Origin: an uncultured delta proteobacterium
Lineage (GTDB): Bacteria; Desulfobacterota; Syntrophorhabdia; Syntrophorhabdales; Syntrophorhabdaceae
NCBI GenBank assembly: GCA_903872255.1
Contig: CAIQJW010000218.1
Coordinates: 1 to 33,549, forward strand
Direction: 5' to 3'
DNA: 33,549 nt
The notes under the pieces are model-generated. The model was not told the origin of the DNA. It did not search any database and worked only from the letters and a program-made list of their open reading frames with translations. Each line of letters begins with the position of its first letter. The first letter of the stretch is position 1. Shown here in pieces: positions 1 to 8,523 of the stretch. The position numbers were made by a program, and so were the translations under genes.

Positions 1-1
1 G

Positions 2-469
2 ATCGGTATAAGTGATACGATCCTCTTGAAAGAAGGCAAGCTGACCGAAGGGGAATTTGAGATCATGAAAGGGCATGTCCGGCACGGCTCCGAAATTATC
101 GCCGGCTATCCCTGGCTCGGCGATTGCCTTGATGTCGTACTTCATCATCACGAGAAGTTCGACGGAACCGGATACATAGCCGGGCTAAAAGAGAAGGAGA
201 TCCCGATAAATGCCCGGATATTTGCTGCCGCCGACGTTTTTGACGCGTTGACCAGCGTGCGGCCGTATAAACGTGCCCTGTCATACGATGAGTCCATCGA
301 GATTATGAAAAAAGGCAGGGGGTCTCATTTCGATCCGGATATAATCGATGGATTGCTCATGCTGGGCGAAGATCTGTACCGCGAGCTATGCCAGGCGGAT
401 GAAGAATACCTGCGAAATATACTCAGGGAAAATATCGGCGCTCTTTTTGATGATGACCCGATGCAGTAA
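2..469 (+). CDS. HD-GYP domain phosphodiesterase, C-terminal part (5' end outside window)
   Basis: The reading frame is open from base 2 with no start, so this is the tail of a gene entering from the left. A TTG at 26 is in frame but lies inside the conserved domain. The visible residues match the second half of an HD-GYP domain: a GHV..HG..I helix, then HHHEKFDGTGY, then the INARIFAAADVFDALTS..PYK stretch. HD-GYP proteins hydrolyse cyclic di-GMP. The classic GYP triad reads GYI here, so the third residue is substituted. The partner domains (PAS, GAF, receiver) would lie upstream and cannot be seen. It ends 6 bases before the convergent permease gene. The family is clear; activity is inferred. 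Confidence 0.85.
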   Translation: MGISDTILLKEGKLTEGEFEIMKGHVRHGSEIIAGYPWLGDCLDVVLHHHEKFDGTGYIAGLKEKEIPINARIFAAADVFDALTSVRPYKRALSYDESIEIMKKGRGSHFDPDIIDGLLMLGEDLYRELCQADEEYLRNILRENIGALFDDDPMQ

Positions 470-475
470 AATGTC

Positions 476-1573
476 TCAAGAGTCTAGCCTCTCCTCTTCA
501 GAATTCTCCCGGCTAACCCGGCATCGTTCTTCCTCGGAATATCGAAATATCTCGAAAACAGATACGAAAAGAGCGAGGACTAAAGGCCCCAGGATGAGGC
601 CGATGAACCCGAAGACCTGAATGCCCCCGAGGATGGAAAAAAATATCACGATCGTGGGCATCTTCATCTTGCCCCCTACGATCAGCGGCCTCAAGATATT
701 GTCAACCATGCCTATTATGAGAATCCCTACGATGAGAAGGACGATAGCTTTTAAATACGAGGTCTGGAAGAGGAGATAAGCTACCGCCGGACCCCATATG
801 ATGAAAGAACCGACCACGGGGAGAAAAGACGTAACAAACATGGCGAGGCCCCAGAATACCGGCGAGTGGATCCCAAGCGCTGCGAACGTAATGCCTCCGA
901 TCAAACCCTGCGCCATCCCGACAATGATACCGCCGTAAATGGTAGATATGACGATATCTTTGGTTTGCCTGAGAAGCCGCGTTCGCTGCTTGTGCGAAAA
1001 AGGCATGAAATTTTCCAGCTTCTCGATAAAAACCGGACCGTCTTCGAGAAAGAAAAAGATCGAGAATAGCACCAATATAAAATTCATCCCCCCGGCAAGT
1101 ATATTGCCAAAACCCGACTTTATCAGTCCTGTCGATTGTTTTGCAAAGTTCACCAGGTTTGTCGAAATGGTTGTGTATAATTCCTGTTCCGTAATATTGA
1201 ATGCCGCGAGGAGCTTCTGTACAACAGAATTTACGAGCGGATGTGCTAACAGGGATTGGATTATATTGGTATTATCGTTTTGGCCCTGAAAGTGGCTCAC
1301 CAGGTTGATCAGTTCCTGGCTCAGCATATAAGTGAAATAAGAAAATGGACCTATCAGTATAAGGATTATTATGAACAGGGTCGCAACAGACGCCACAGAT
1401 TTGTACCGTACATGTTTCAGTATATAAGCATAAACGGGATAAAAGATCAGGGAAAGGACGATTGCCCACATGATCGGAGACAAAAAGGGATCCAGTGTTT
1501 TATACGAAAGATATCCCAGCAGAATGACTATGATGATAAGAACAAAGTTATAGAATCTGTTTTCCGTGGTCAT
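476..1573 (-). CDS. AI-2E family transporter (UPF0118 permease)
   Basis: A 365-residue, very hydrophobic protein with about eight membrane segments. An N-terminal pair (about 9-60) is followed by a periplasmic stretch rich in NI.QSL and TT.LVNF. The conserved C-terminal block contains GGIIVGMAQGLIGGI, the FLPVVGSFIIWGPA loop and GGIQVFGFIGLILGPL, which is characteristic of the AI-2E/PerM family. Members export or import small molecules or sodium; the substrate cannot be told from sequence. The ATG is preceded by a weak G-rich ribosome site. It lies downstream of the YtxH-like gene on the same strand, about 80 bases away, and may be cotranscribed with it. The C-terminus is a short charged tail. 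Confidence 0.85.
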   Translation of the reverse strand: MTTENRFYNFVLIIIVILLGYLSYKTLDPFLSPIMWAIVLSLIFYPVYAYILKHVRYKSVASVATLFIIILILIGPFSYFTYMLSQELINLVSHFQGQNDNTNIIQSLLAHPLVNSVVQKLLAAFNITEQELYTTISTNLVNFAKQSTGLIKSGFGNILAGGMNFILVLFSIFFFLEDGPVFIEKLENFMPFSHKQRTRLLRQTKDIVISTIYGGIIVGMAQGLIGGITFAALGIHSPVFWGLAMFVTSFLPVVGSFIIWGPAVAYLLFQTSYLKAIVLLIVGILIIGMVDNILRPLIVGGKMKMPTIVIFFSILGGIQVFGFIGLILGPLVLALFVSVFEIFRYSEEERCRVSRENSEEERLDS

Positions 1574-1655
1574 GCCCGCCCCAATAAGCGCAAGGCTGCC
1601 CTCCCGTATTAAGGAGAACAGCCCTTAAAAATGTCAGAGTGATCTTGTGTTATTT

Positions 1656-1958
1656 CTAGCCCTTTTTTTCTCTATCGTATGCCTCTTTGCCTGCTTCAAC
1701 GGCTCTCGAGATAATGCCCTTCTGAGAGTCGATAAATTCTTTACCCTTTTCCACATAATCGGTTGCCTTATCTTTCACCTGCCCCACATAATCTCCCGCC
1801 TTATCCCGTGCATCGTCGGCAAAATCCTTGATTATCCTCCGGGTCTCCTGGCCCGTTTTGGGCGTTGTGAGAAGGGCGACCCCGGCACCGATTATCCCGC
1901 CGATGAAAAAGGAAAGGAGAACTGCGCCTGCACCATAACCGTTATCCTGCTGTCCCAT
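1656..1958 (-). CDS. YtxH-like small membrane/stress protein
   Basis: A 100-residue protein. Residues about 8-32 form a glycine-rich membrane segment (SFFIGGIIGAGVALLTTPKTG) followed by a long amphipathic, lysine- and aspartate-rich helix with repeating DKA.DYV-type heptads. This is the YtxH (formerly Gvp-P-like) layout, in which the TP..G motif ends the membrane helix. A strong AGGAGG site precedes the ATG. It sits 18 bases downstream of the DUF948-like gene, a partnership common in bacteria and linked to general stress. The molecular role is unknown for the family; a structural role at the membrane is inferred. Confidence 0.8.
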   Translation of the reverse strand: MGQQDNGYGAGAVLLSFFIGGIIGAGVALLTTPKTGQETRRIIKDFADDARDKAGDYVGQVKDKATDYVEKGKEFIDSQKGIISRAVEAGKEAYDREKKG

Positions 1959-1976
1959 TACGTTACCTCCTGTTTT

Positions 1977-2372
1977 TTATTGCTCTATGCCACGCTTAGA
2001 CCAGGCATTTTTTGCAAAATATCCAATACCTGCCTTTATACCGGCTTTGATCCCCCGTGTTTCGCTGATAGACGAACCCGTTGCCTGCTTTACTGCTCTG
2101 CTTACCTGTTCAATGTTCTCACCGATGCGCTTGACGGACCCGGACATATCCTTGAGATCATCGGTCACCGTTCCCACGTCATCAGTTATCTTCCGGATGC
2201 TTTGCAGTGTCATTTGAACTTCCTGAAGCGTCGGCTTCAAGGTTTCTTCGGTCGAAGCGATGAATTCATTGACCGTAGTGAGGGTTTTCTTTATTCCAAC
2301 TATCAAATAGATAATATAAATGACCAAAACAACCACTGCCAGGGTAATAATACCCAGCCATACAGTATTCAT
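1977..2372 (-). CDS. DUF948-like membrane-anchored coiled-coil protein
   Basis: 131 residues: one N-terminal membrane helix (about 5-26, ending in a Tyr/Ile-rich stretch), then a long helical region of LTTVNEFIAS, TLQEVQMTLQSI, and DDVGTVTDDL type heptads, typical of DUF948 proteins that resemble chemoreceptor coiled coils without a signalling tip. The C-terminus is a short glycine/alanine segment ending SKRGIEQ. A G-rich ribosome site (GGGGAGGG) precedes the ATG. It is the first gene of a two- or three-gene minus-strand unit with the YtxH-like gene and possibly the AI-2E permease. A candidate promoter lies at 2459-2487. Function is not established. Confidence 0.75.
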   Translation of the reverse strand: MNTVWLGIITLAVVVLVIYIIYLIVGIKKTLTTVNEFIASTEETLKPTLQEVQMTLQSIRKITDDVGTVTDDLKDMSGSVKRIGENIEQVSRAVKQATGSSISETRGIKAGIKAGIGYFAKNAWSKRGIEQ

Positions 2373-2458
2373 CTAATAACCCTCCCCTTGCCTCGCGGAC
2401 CCCAGAATCTCCGGATGCCTTCAAAGTACGGGCGAAACCGGCCGGAAGAACTCACTAC

Positions 2459-2487
2459 ATTATAACCATTGTATCACATCAACACAA
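2459..2487 (-). promoter_or_regulatory. Putative sigma-70 promoter for the DUF948/YtxH unit
   Basis: On the minus strand TTGTGT (2482-2487) is followed 17 bases later by a perfect TATAAT (2459-2464). It points toward the ATG at 2372, leaving a leader of about 80 bases. Confidence 0.5.
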
Positions 2488-2565
2488 GTTTCATGGCCCG
2501 GCAGTATACGTTTATTTAAGATAAACCGGTGATATATTAGAAACTTATTATGTTCTCGACCCTGG

Positions 2566-2594
2566 CGAAGAGGCCGGGGATGCCCGGGGCCTAT
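2566..2594. other. GC-rich intergenic hairpin in the 2373-2671 spacer
   Basis: The 299-base spacer between divergent genes holds no ORF worth calling. It contains a GC-rich inverted repeat (AGGCC ... GGCCT with inner CGGG/CCCG pairing). To its right there is a perfect TATAAT at 2639-2644 in front of the flavoprotein gene, without a clear -35. Confidence 0.35.
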
Positions 2595-2671
2595 CTTTAT
2601 ATTGAACCTTGAACATGGAACTTGGATATATTTTTAGTTATAATTAGACACCTAAGATCAAGGAGGCGGTA

Positions 2672-3217
2672 ATGAAAAATGCGGTGGTCCTTTTTGGGAG
2701 CCCGAGGAAAAGAGGCAATACTGCGGAATTGGCCCGTACGGTGATCGGCACGCTAAAAGAAAAAGGCTGGGGCGTAAGGACCCTTTACCTGAATGACATG
2801 CATATCCGGCCCTGTCAGGGATGTTATACATGCCTTCCCGAAGGGGTCTGTAAAATCGAGGACGACATGAGGGATGTCCGCAAATACATGATGGAATCGG
2901 ATCTCATTATTTACGCCACACCGATATACTGGTTCGGCCCGTCCGGACAGCTGAAACTTGCCATGGACCGGTCAATTGCCTTCATGGATGAGAATTTCGC
3001 ATCCCGCCTGAAGGGCAAGAGCGCCATAACCCTGACAACATTCGGCGATGAGAATATGGATTCATGCCAGCCGGCGATCGATATGTTCAAAAAAACGTTT
3101 GAACTGCTTAATATCTCCTATGCCGGTCAGGTCAACGCGCCGGGATGCCAGCCTGAGGGAGGCGTCGGGCACCAATATATCGAAAAGGCAAAAGTGCTGG
3201 CCGACTCAATTGTATGA
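2672..3217 (+). CDS. Iron-sulfur flavoprotein-like NAD(P)H reductase (flavodoxin fold)
   Basis: 181 residues. The N-terminus carries the FMN-phosphate loop of the NADPH-dependent FMN reductase family (FGSPRKRGNTAELA, residues 8-21). It is followed by a compact cysteine motif C48-x2-C51-x2-C54-x5-C60, as in archaeal and bacterial iron-sulfur flavoproteins that hold a 4Fe-4S cluster next to FMN. The segment IYATPIYWFGPSGQLKLAMDR is the usual second flavin-contact region. The ATG has a strong AAGGAGG ribosome site. It overlaps the following thiolase gene by 4 bases (ATGA), so the two are translationally coupled. It may supply electrons for cluster maintenance or thiolation; that is inference from linkage. 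Confidence 0.8.
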   Translation: MKNAVVLFGSPRKRGNTAELARTVIGTLKEKGWGVRTLYLNDMHIRPCQGCYTCLPEGVCKIEDDMRDVRKYMMESDLIIYATPIYWFGPSGQLKLAMDRSIAFMDENFASRLKGKSAITLTTFGDENMDSCQPAIDMFKKTFELLNISYAGQVNAPGCQPEGGVGHQYIEKAKVLADSIV

Positions 3218-3945
3218 ATATTCGCGGCCCTTTGTATTTCGTCACAAAGAAAACGGGTAAGGCTGTCTGGGATTACAAAATGATCGCCGACGGAGACAAG
3301 ATCATCATGGCCGTATCCGGCGGGAAGGATAGCCTTTGCCTCTTGAGGATCATGCTGGAAAGGTTAAAATTCGTACCTATTACGTATGAGATAGTTGCCT
3401 GTCATGTCGACATGGGGTTTACCTGGTCAGACACGGATATACTCAGGTCACATTTTGAAAAAGAAGGGGTCTCCTACATGATCATTCCGCCGCCTGATGC
3501 CTGGCAGGAGCAGAAGGATAATTTTGATTGCTTCTGGTGCAGCTGGAACCGGCGCAAGGCCATCTTCGATCTGGCGGCCAAGATAGGCGCAAACAAGATC
3601 GCTTTCGCCCACCACATGGATGATATTATCGAGACCATGCTGCTGAACCTTTTTTTTCAGGGAGAGATCGGGACGATGATGCCCTATCAGGAGATGTTCG
3701 ACGGCGAGCTCGCGATCATACGGCCCCTGGCGTATGTCGAGGAACACGAGCTGACACGCCTGGCGGGGCTGCTCCATCTGCCCGTCGTTGCATCGTCGTG
3801 CCCGCACGGAGATGTTTCCAAGCGCGCCCTTGTGAAAGGGATCGTGGGAGACCTCAAAAAGCATAACAGCAACGTAAAAAAGAACATTTTCCGCAGCCTG
3901 ACCAGGATCCGGCAGGACTACCTTCCAGAGATAGCACCGCACTGA
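3214..3945 (+). CDS. TtcA-like PP-loop tRNA thiolase (tRNA 2-thiocytidine synthetase family)
   Basis: 243 residues. The PP-loop that binds ATP is SGGKDS at residues 35-40. Two cysteines, C106 and C109, lie in a CFWCSWNRRKAIF segment equivalent to the CxxC...RRG motif of TtcA. A third, C196 (SSCPHG), completes the three-cysteine set that holds the 4Fe-4S cluster in this family. The AFAHHMDDIIETMLLN helix is the usual substrate-side motif. TtcA installs 2-thiocytidine at position 32 of certain tRNAs. This protein is shorter than Escherichia coli TtcA, so it may be one of the shorter TtcA/TtuA-like paralogues with a different target. It begins inside the stop of the flavoprotein gene. Confidence 0.8.
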   Translation: MNIRGPLYFVTKKTGKAVWDYKMIADGDKIIMAVSGGKDSLCLLRIMLERLKFVPITYEIVACHVDMGFTWSDTDILRSHFEKEGVSYMIIPPPDAWQEQKDNFDCFWCSWNRRKAIFDLAAKIGANKIAFAHHMDDIIETMLLNLFFQGEIGTMMPYQEMFDGELAIIRPLAYVEEHELTRLAGLLHLPVVASSCPHGDVSKRALVKGIVGDLKKHNSNVKKNIFRSLTRIRQDYLPEIAPH

Positions 3946-3951
3946 CCGACG

Positions 3952-4491
3952 GTTTCAAGTTTCAAGTAAAAACAAAACTTTGGATCCCGGCTCGGAGAGA
4001 CTGTGTCGCAATTCGCCCACCCGCCATCCAAAGCTGGAATATTATACATGCCGTCATAAAACCCCTGCCGTCCCGGATCAAGAGACTGTGTCATAACACC
4101 TCGCCCACCATCCAAAGCGGGTATACTATACCTGCCGGTATAAAACCCCCGCCGTCATCCCGTAGGCATCATCCGGAAGCCGGCATCCACCCACCCCGCC
4201 GTCATCCAGGGCTTGACCCGGGATCCAAGGTTTTGTTTTTATTATTGTTTCTGTTTTAAGGTTTTCAAAAAGGCTTCAAAAGAAAAACCTTGGATCCCGG
4301 CTCGGGGGCCGGGATGACGGCGGGGAGGGGAGGCTTATCCCGGCATTTTGTGCGTATCCAGCCGAAAGAAAATAATTACGACACAGCCTCGAAAGCGGGG
4401 ATGACGGACTTAGGCGAATTGCGACACAGCCCCTCAAGCGCCGTGATGGTAGTCTCCGGGATGTTTTTATCTTTTGCCTGAAACTTGAAAC
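3952..4491. repeat. Nested inverted/direct repeat cluster, gene-free
   Basis: No credible gene lies between 3946 and 4497. The stretch is bounded by a 13-base perfect inverted repeat: GTTTCAAGTTTCA at 3952-3964 and its complement at 4479-4491. Inside are a second 17-base perfect inverted pair (CTGTGTCGCAATTCGCC at 4001-4017, complement at 4413-4429), a tandem pair of about 85-base imperfect units starting at 3997 and 4082, and a long-armed palindrome at 4194-4325. The GGGATGACGG / CCGTCATCCC words are typical of dispersed intergenic repeats in proteobacteria. The nesting suggests repeated insertion of small non-autonomous elements. Confidence 0.75.
4194..4325. repeat. MITE-like element with about 40-base inverted arms
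   Basis: The left arm (4194-4234) reads CCCCGCCGTCATCC ... CGGGATCCAAGGTTTT and the right arm (4284-4325) is its near-perfect complement, AAAACCTTGGATCCCGG ... GGATGACGGCGGGG. The AT-rich centre is about 50 bases. A partial extra copy of the same end lies near 3975-3995. It has no coding capacity, so it is most likely a non-autonomous mobile or REP/BIME-like repeat. Confidence 0.65.
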
Positions 4492-4497
4492 GCTTCT

Positions 4498-4902
4498 TCA
4501 GTATATTTGCGGCAGGAGGCGGTCGAAGACCCAGAATGTTACGACAAGGGATAGGACCACGGCGTAGAAGACAGGCAGCGCATGCTCGAGCCGGGTGCGA
4601 ACCGCAGGCCTGAGCCTGTGCATGGGCAATGTGCTCATGAGCAGCACGAAAAGAAGAAAAAAGCAGAAGGGGTTGTAAAGTGCCGCATTGCCGGGATGCC
4701 CGTCGATAAGGCTCGTGATTGCCCGGGTCATGCCACAACCAGGACAGGCAATACCCGTGATGGCCTTAAAGGGGCAAAAGACAGGAATGGTGCCCGTAAT
4801 TTTTTCGATGCGTACCATTCCCGTCATATTTACCATTACAAGAAGCAGAAAAATAGCGACGCATGATACTGCAATTTTCCTTGGAATGAGGTATTGCTCC
4901 AT
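4498..4902 (-). CDS. DUF2752 membrane protein
   Basis: 134 residues with three membrane segments: about 10-30, 66-84 (NPFCFFLLFVLLMS) and 105-125. The DUF2752 signature sits after the first helix: CPFKAITGIACPGCGMTRA, with a cysteine before the helix and a CPGCG motif. The ATG lies one base after the stop of the zinc ribbon/DUF4234 gene, so the two are coupled. DUF2752 and DUF4234-type genes often occur side by side, but no biochemical role is established. Translation gives a short C-terminus ending RLLPQIY. Confidence 0.8.
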   Translation of the reverse strand: MEQYLIPRKIAVSCVAIFLLLVMVNMTGMVRIEKITGTIPVFCPFKAITGIACPGCGMTRAITSLIDGHPGNAALYNPFCFFLLFVLLMSTLPMHRLRPAVRTRLEHALPVFYAVVLSLVVTFWVFDRLLPQIY

Positions 4903-4903
4903 G

Positions 4904-5485
4904 TCATTTTTCGAAAAATTTATTTATCTCATTCTGCTGGATGGCATCCGTAACGATGCTCAAGCCTATGATGGTAAGTACAAGGCTTAAAACAGGCAGG
5001 TCCTTGGATTTCTGCCGTCCGTGTTTTTCCTGGGCTTCGACGAGGCCATTCGCAAGGTAGTATTCATAATAAATATTGTACAGGCCGCAGGTAACGAGCG
5101 ACAGGATAAACCAGAGCCAGAAATTATATCTCTCCTGCTCCAGCAGATGGTTCACCGCCCTGAATTGCCTCGCCTGCCAGAAGAAATAATAGATCCCGCA
5201 TGTGATGAGCGAGAAGACTATGTCGAGCGCAATGTTTGATGTATAGGTTGCGGATTGCGGGTCGGATATCGGAGGGAGCGGTTCATACTTCGCGCCGCGT
5301 CCCAGTTCGCCTTCGGGCGCAGCGATAGATTTACCGCATATCGGGCAGAACAGTGTTCCCGGAGCAACCTCTGCACCGCAATGGGGACACTGAGCGGGTT
5401 GTCCCGGTGCCTTAAATTCTTTCCCGCATTTTATACAGAATTTTGACTCTTCGGAACTTTCGTTGCCACAATTTTCACAGCGCAT
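4904..5485 (-). CDS. Double zinc-ribbon protein with DUF4234 membrane domain
   Basis: 193 residues from the ATG at 5485. That start is preferred over upstream codons because an AGGGGG site lies 7 bases before it and the first residues (MRCENCG) open the zinc ribbon. Two ribbons follow: CxxC...CxxC at residues 3-21 and CPHCG...CPICG at about 33-52. After a linker, the DUF4234 domain has four predicted membrane segments beginning NIALDIVFSLITCGIYYFFW. The pattern SL.TCG.Y repeats, which is typical of the family. It probably senses or scaffolds at the inner membrane; the function is unknown. It is followed immediately by the DUF2752 gene. Confidence 0.8.
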   Translation of the reverse strand: MRCENCGNESSEESKFCIKCGKEFKAPGQPAQCPHCGAEVAPGTLFCPICGKSIAAPEGELGRGAKYEPLPPISDPQSATYTSNIALDIVFSLITCGIYYFFWQARQFRAVNHLLEQERYNFWLWFILSLVTCGLYNIYYEYYLANGLVEAQEKHGRQKSKDLPVLSLVLTIIGLSIVTDAIQQNEINKFFEK

Positions 5486-5623
5486 GAAATACCCCCTGGA
5501 GAGTTTCTCTCGATTGTACCAATGCATCGGGAACATTGTAAAGCAAAACCATTAGCCTTCCTGTTTAAGTTACACCTAATTCATTTCCGATAACCCCTTA
5601 CCCGGCACCCATAACCTGTCTTT

Positions 5624-6118
5624 TCATTTGACCGCGTATCCTCTGCCTTCCATGCAGGCCGAAAATGCCCGCTTGAAAGTGTCCTTTTGCGTGGCGGCGG
5701 CCTGATTTTGCTGCTCAGCCTTTGCTTTTCGGCTTTGCTGCTTGCCTCTTATGGCTCCTGCCGCTGCACCGACAGCTGCGCCCTTTCCCGCGTCATCATT
5801 AGTCGCCTCACCCACGATGGCCCCTTTCGTTGCACCCCGGGCAGCACCTTTCACACGCGAACCATCGGGACCCGTCGCTTGAGGCTGCTGCTTGGGCGGG
5901 GCAGCGGGGTCTATGCCCGTTTGCTGCTGGGACCATTTATAGCAATCTGTTTCGTCTTTTGCCTGTACGTCGCCTGACTGTCCTTTTGCTGGATAAACGG
6001 CAATTCCGAGATTCTTCGACAGGACCTGGCTCTCGGCAGTACTCATGATTCCCGGCACAAAAACAACGCAAATAATCGCGATGCCCCATCCAACAAGTCC
6101 TTTCCTCCAATTTTTCAT
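5624..6118 (-). CDS. Secreted glycine-zipper (YMGG-like) protein
   Basis: 164 residues. It has an N-terminal signal or anchor (MKNWRKGLVGWGIAIICVVFVPGI), then a segment AVYPAKGQS..VQAKDETDCYKWSQQQTG that is conserved in this family. A glycine zipper follows, GAARGATKGAIVGEA and GKGAAVGAAAGAI with G-x3-G spacing, at roughly 93-123. A Gln/Ala/Lys-rich region and a C-terminal FKRAFSACMEGRGYAVK complete it. Cys59 and the C-terminal Cys may form a disulfide. An AAGGAG site lies 10 bases before the ATG. Such proteins are exported to the periplasm or outer membrane, but no activity is known. Confidence 0.75.
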   Translation of the reverse strand: MKNWRKGLVGWGIAIICVVFVPGIMSTAESQVLSKNLGIAVYPAKGQSGDVQAKDETDCYKWSQQQTGIDPAAPPKQQPQATGPDGSRVKGAARGATKGAIVGEATNDDAGKGAAVGAAAGAIRGKQQSRKAKAEQQNQAAATQKDTFKRAFSACMEGRGYAVK

Positions 6119-6162
6119 CGTCTGTATTCTCCTTTTTTAGGATTTTATTCGTTGACCCGGGT

Positions 6163-8523
6163 CTAAGGTTTCAGGTACGGTTCGAGTCCTTCTGCGCTGC
6201 GGATGTGAATATCCTGCTGAGGATATGCCATTTCGATATTATTTTCCCTGAAGGCTTTTTCCACTTCGAAACGGACCGCCGAGGCTATCCTGTCCCGTGC
6301 CTGGACGGGACGCCGTATCCAGTATCTCAGGCGAAACGCAAGGGCGTTGTCTCCAAAATCCCAGAAAAGAACGTAGGGCGGGGGGTCTTTCAGGACACCG
6401 GGGTTTGATTCAGCACACTCAATCAGTAGCTCCTTTACCCGTTCCGTATTTGAACCGTAGTTCACTGCCACCGCAATTTCGGCGCGGCCTTTCGGATCGC
6501 GATAGGTCCAGTTAACAATATTCTTATTGACCAGGTCCGAATTCGGTATGAAGATCGTGGAGTCGTCATTCGTCTGCATGATAGTGTTGCGGATGTTGAC
6601 CCTGATCACGGTGCCCCGGACATCCCCAAGCTGTATCTCATCGCCGGGATGGATGGATCTTCCGAAAAGCAGAATGAGCCCGCTGAAAAAATTCTTGATC
6701 AGCTCCTGCAGGCCGAATCCGGCACCGATGGATAATCCGCCGGCAACAATAGCGAGGTGGGTCACGCCGACCCCGACAAGTTTTAAGGAGAGCAGGATAA
6801 ACAGCGACCAGACGATATACGTGGATATGGCATGGAGGGATTTGATAACCCCTTCCCCGAGTAGTCCCCCGCCGCCCAGCCGAGTTGCAATGATCGTGAT
6901 CAATGTATTTATCACAATGACCAGAGATCTCGTGATAAAAAGGATCGCTGCGACCACGATCAACATGGGGAGATTAAGGGAAAGGTACCCTATATCCAAA
7001 TGCCAGCGAATCATATCAGTGAGAAGGGGGGTGCCTCCGACATATAAGATTATCCATACAACGGTAATCGAAAAAAGGCCGAGAAAAACCATCGGGAAAA
7101 CGGCGCCAACGGCAAGCCTGCGGGCCGTCGTCATGTTCTCTTTGCCGGCCTCCATTATCCGCTTCAGGCATCCGGCAAGGCCCGACCACAACTCGATGTT
7201 CAGGGCAATGGCAAACCACGCAGCCGCAGCCAGCACTGCAATGCTGCACCATCCAAAAAGCGTCAGGACAATAAGCGCGGCCGAAAGCCACGATGTTATA
7301 ACGAACAGCCTCTTGTCCAGATCATTCTGCCCGGTTTTTTTAAGGAAAAAAGAATAGATGCCGACGATCATGAAGATGAGCGCCATGGGAAGCGAATAAA
7401 GGATAATATGCGTGTGGCCTACCTGCGCCAGTATACCCGCGGCAAACATGAACCACGCGGGCCAGAGCGGATTATGCCTGAATAGCGATGAGCCGTCTCC
7501 AAAGATCCTCCGAAGGTTCCACCCGAGGCTGACCAGTCCCGCGGCAAGCACTATCTCGGCGATAAAACTGAGCACGCTCAGGATCCCCAGGCTTGTCGTC
7601 GTGCCAAGCACCATGAGCGGCAGGCCAAGTCCCGTATAAACGCCAAAAACCAGAAACCTGCCGACCGGTATCGAGCGGTATTTTCTCCGAATATGCACAA
7701 AGACAGCCAGGAACACAATAATGATGGCCGCCCCGTACAGGACAGTGCTGGAAAGCGTTCTCACAATGACGGCCCTGTTCTGCGCATACGGGATCAGCCA
7801 GTAATCCCAGAAACCGGACCAGCCGGCAAGGACAGACCGCAAGGCCTTCCACGTGTCTAACGTGAAAAAGGTCTGCATGGGCGGAAAAAGATAATATTTT
7901 TTCCAGGCCGCCCTGAGATCGTTCTCGATCAGTGTTTTCCTGGACGCGAGCCTGACGCTGAATTCCTCGATCGAATTCGGAATGAGATCGACAATGCCGC
8001 CTGCAGTGTTGAGAAGAGCGATCGTTTTTTTGATATCCGCCGCATGATCGGCGGCCGACTTGCGTGCAGCCCCCAAGGAATCGTCCCTGGCCAGATTCTC
8101 ATACTCAGCCTGATGGCCTGTTAGTGTTTTTTTCAGGTTCGAGATCGCGTCATATTCCTCTTTTATCGGTGCGACGATGATCGCCCCCTGGTCCTGCAGT
8201 ATTATCATTTGACGCAGGATATCGCGCATTTCTATCGGGTTGGCTTCCACCATGTTGTAGGTGATGGATAGTCTCATCAGTTCCTGGTTAAGTTGCTGCG
8301 TCTTCTCGTGAACCTTACTGACCCGTTCCGGCTGGGCGGCAATATATTTTTTCAGGTTTACCTGCATGGTATCGAGCGCTACCTTCTCCCTCTTGATCAT
8401 TTCCTCCCAGGATGATATGTCAGACTGGGAAAATAGAGCGGCAGGCAGAAGCAGCGACAGAATAAGGGCGATTATATGCGGTACGAATGTGCGGTATTGA
8501 AAAAAGGGTCGACTGTAATTCAT
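6163..8523 (-). CDS. Large MscS-family mechanosensitive channel
   Basis: 786 residues from the ATG at 8523. A TTG at 8544 in the same frame is possible; neither has a clear ribosome site. A signal peptide ends near SQSDISSW, followed by a periplasmic helical domain of about 200 residues (coiled-coil, as in MscK/YnaI-type large channels). About ten membrane helices follow. The MscS core is unmistakable: the pore-lining helix AIVAGGLSIGAGFGLQELIKNFFSG, then GD.IQLGDVRGTVIRVNIRNT and the IPNSDLVNKNIVNWTY segment of the cytoplasmic beta domain. The C-terminal alpha/beta portion ends MAYPQQDIHI. It protects against hypo-osmotic shock. It runs toward the glycine-zipper gene, 44 bases away. Confidence 0.9.
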   Translation of the reverse strand: MNYSRPFFQYRTFVPHIIALILSLLLPAALFSQSDISSWEEMIKREKVALDTMQVNLKKYIAAQPERVSKVHEKTQQLNQELMRLSITYNMVEANPIEMRDILRQMIILQDQGAIIVAPIKEEYDAISNLKKTLTGHQAEYENLARDDSLGAARKSAADHAADIKKTIALLNTAGGIVDLIPNSIEEFSVRLASRKTLIENDLRAAWKKYYLFPPMQTFFTLDTWKALRSVLAGWSGFWDYWLIPYAQNRAVIVRTLSSTVLYGAAIIIVFLAVFVHIRRKYRSIPVGRFLVFGVYTGLGLPLMVLGTTTSLGILSVLSFIAEIVLAAGLVSLGWNLRRIFGDGSSLFRHNPLWPAWFMFAAGILAQVGHTHIILYSLPMALIFMIVGIYSFFLKKTGQNDLDKRLFVITSWLSAALIVLTLFGWCSIAVLAAAAWFAIALNIELWSGLAGCLKRIMEAGKENMTTARRLAVGAVFPMVFLGLFSITVVWIILYVGGTPLLTDMIRWHLDIGYLSLNLPMLIVVAAILFITRSLVIVINTLITIIATRLGGGGLLGEGVIKSLHAISTYIVWSLFILLSLKLVGVGVTHLAIVAGGLSIGAGFGLQELIKNFFSGLILLFGRSIHPGDEIQLGDVRGTVIRVNIRNTIMQTNDDSTIFIPNSDLVNKNIVNWTYRDPKGRAEIAVAVNYGSNTERVKELLIECAESNPGVLKDPPPYVLFWDFGDNALAFRLRYWIRRPVQARDRIASAVRFEVEKAFRENNIEMAYPQQDIHIRSAEGLEPYLKP

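Noticed and set aside
3448..3942. Minus-strand ORF of 164 residues across the thiolase gene
   Set aside because: Shadow of the TtcA-like gene, whose motifs and coupling to the preceding gene are clear.
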